A stretch of DNA of 5,383 nucleotides from an uncultured Clostridia bacterium (GTDB lineage: Bacteria > Bacillota > Clostridia > TANB77 > CAG-508): assembly GCA_934132805.1 (NCBI GenBank), contig CAKPAB010000055.1, forward strand, positions 1 to 5,383, read 5' to 3'. Shown here one piece after another: positions 4,104 to 5,383 of the stretch; positions within the stretch are counted from its first letter, which is position 1, and each line of letters opens with the position of its first letter. The notes beneath the pieces are model-generated. The model made no database searches, was not told the DNA's origin, and saw only the letters and a list, made by a program, of their open reading frames with translations. The position numbers were made by a program, and so were the translations under genes.

Positions 4104-5383
4104 ATGAAATCTAGAAATCAAAAAGGTGTAACCTTAGTAACTTTAGTAACGGCAGTAATAGTAGCGCTAATATTAGCAGGAATAGCAACAACAGCAGGAA
4201 AATCAACATTGGAATATGCAAAATTTAATAAATTAAAAAATGAGTTAACAACATTACAAACAAAAGTAAATGAACTAAATCAAGAAGGAAAAACAAATAT
4301 TGGGCAAAAAATAGGTAATGCACAAAAAGAAATTTTAAATACAGATATAGTAAGTAATATAATTTATAAAAACAGAACAGATGAAGAAAAAAGTTCGATA
4401 GAAAATGGCTTTAGATTTTTAAGTTCAACAGAAATAGAAAATCAACTAGGACTTGAAGATTTTAATCGAAATTATTTGATTAACGTAGAATATAGATATG
4501 TTGTAGCAGCAGAAGGTCTTGAATATGAAGGGACAACGTACTATATGATAGACCAAATAGAAGACGGAATGTATAATGTGGAATATCATAATAAAAATAG
4601 TGATACTGGTAGCTTTGATGTATCAACAAAAGTAGAAGGAAATATATGCAAAATAGTTGTATCAAATATTCAACATGAAGGATATGTTAGTAATTGGCAA
4701 GTAAAATATAAGTTAGATAGTGATGAAACTTGGAGAACTTCAAATAGTTTAGAATTTGAAGTTGACAAAGAAGGAAACTATATTGTAAATGTAGTTCATG
4801 GTGATGAGATAGATTTAGGAAAAAAACATATTACGATTTCAAGTGAATTGGGATGGGATCAAGAAAAAGATGTAAATAAACCCAAGTTAATGCCAGGAAT
4901 GAAACCAATAAAGTTTGAAGAGCCAACAGATAGTACAGAAGGCAAAAAAATTGATACTACAATTACTGATCCTAATTGGTATGATTATGAAAACAAGCAA
5001 TGGGCAAATGCAGAAACAGAAGATGGAAGCATGTGGGTATGGATACCTAGGTATGCATATAAAATAAATAGTTCTACTCAGACATGTGATATAGTATTTT
5101 TAATTGGGACTACAGATAATTATTATGATAAAGATGGAAATATACAAACTGCTCAAAGACAGATAACAGCAGATGAAATAATAGAAACTGATTCAACTAA
5201 AACAGACAAATATACAGTACATCCAGCTTTTACAAATGAAAGTGATATAAATTATGCGAATGGTGGATGGGACGAAGAATTAAGAGGAATATGGGTTGCT
5301 AAATTTGAAGCAGGGTATGTAAATAAAGAAGATGATTATGAAAAAAATAATTTATTAAAATCAAGTTCAGTAACTTATGAACA
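4104..5383 (+). CDS. Prepilin-like surface protein with large ectodomain, 3' end outside window
   Basis: An open frame of 426 codons with no stop before the window ends. The start follows GGAGGAG (4094-4100); an in-frame ATG at 4092 overlaps that site and is rejected. The N-terminus has a short basic leader ending K7-G8, then VTLVTLVTAV and a hydrophobic helix to about residue 28, continuing as a polar helix (about 33-62). This is the layout of a class III (type IV prepilin/pseudopilin) signal cleaved after G8, but residue +5 is Thr13 instead of the usual Glu. A 9-bp near-tandem repeat encodes TLVTLV. The ectodomain has a beta-rich middle (about 150-240) and a Trp-rich part with MWVWIPRYAYKI (310-321), HPAF (373-376) and GIWVAKFEAG (395-404). 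That series recalls the opening of SUMF1/FGE-like domains. A pilus tip or adhesin-like role is possible; the domain call is tentative. Confidence 0.75.
   Translation, partial: MKSRNQKGVTLVTLVTAVIVALILAGIATTAGKSTLEYAKFNKLKNELTTLQTKVNELNQEGKTNIGQKIGNAQKEILNTDIVSNIIYKNRTDEEKSSIENGFRFLSSTEIENQLGLEDFNRNYLINVEYRYVVAAEGLEYEGTTYYMIDQIEDGMYNVEYHNKNSDTGSFDVSTKVEGNICKIVVSNIQHEGYVSNWQVKYKLDSDETWRTSNSLEFEVDKEGNYIVNVVHGDEIDLGKKHITISSELGWDQEKDVNKPKLMPGMKPIKFEEPTDSTEGKKIDTTITDPNWYDYENKQWANAETEDGSMWVWIPRYAYKINSSTQTCDIVFLIGTTDNYYDKDGNIQTAQRQITADEIIETDSTKTDKYTVHPAFTNESDINYANGGWDEELRGIWVAKFEAGYVNKEDDYEKNNLLKSSSVTYE

Noticed and set aside
4480..4665. Minus-strand 61-codon open frame
   Set aside because: It lies wholly inside the long prepilin-like gene on the other strand, with no supporting signals.
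1..5383. CRISPR array, insertion sequence or transposase
   Set aside because: No regularly spaced repeats, no transposase-like frame and no terminal inverted repeats with target duplications were found.

Overview
The window is very AT-rich. It carries strong AAGGAGG-type ribosome binding sites, tRNA genes with encoded CCA ends, and TGTCGAA-type motifs resembling Spo0A boxes. This points to a low-GC Firmicute, most likely a spore-forming or uncultured member of the Clostridia; that is an inference from composition and gene families, not from a marker gene.

Layout. Positions 1-157 hold a 5'-truncated tRNA-His(GTG) and a tRNA-Gln(TTG), followed by a terminator-like hairpin. A small four-helix membrane protein of the TIGR04086/YrzE type (321-707) follows and ends at a strong hairpin. 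A 208-bp regulatory stretch (761-968) contains two Spo0A-box-like sites 10 bp apart and a perfect consensus vegetative promoter (TTGACA, 17 bp, TATAAT). It drives a compact four-gene operon (969-3327). All four products have one N-terminal hydrophobic segment and an extracytoplasmic, beta-rich domain. Genes 1 and 3 are paralogues of the TasA/camelysin kind, gene 2 is a related anchored protein, and gene 4 is an Ig-like protein with a DRTPP motif. Gene spacing falls from 51 bp to 9 bp to an 8-bp overlap. Thirty-one bases after the operon lies tRNA-Gln(CTG) (3359-3433).

On the minus strand, 3443-3781 encodes a small membrane protein with a C-terminal zinc-ribbon-like tail. A 322-bp divergent control region (3782-4103) separates it from a large plus-strand gene that runs off the window. 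This region holds a second Spo0A-box-like site, a near-perfect 31-bp palindrome with flanking direct repeats, and two divergent promoters. The large gene begins with a type IV prepilin-like signal lacking the usual Glu at +5, continues into a long ectodomain, and ends (in this window) in a segment resembling the start of formylglycine-generating-enzyme-like (SUMF1/FGE) domains.

Together the window looks like a cell-surface locus: a putative TasA-like matrix or fibre operon without its signal peptidase nearby, next to a pilin-like surface protein, with hints that Spo0A acts on two promoters. The protein families are recognised from motifs and architecture only; no database search was possible.
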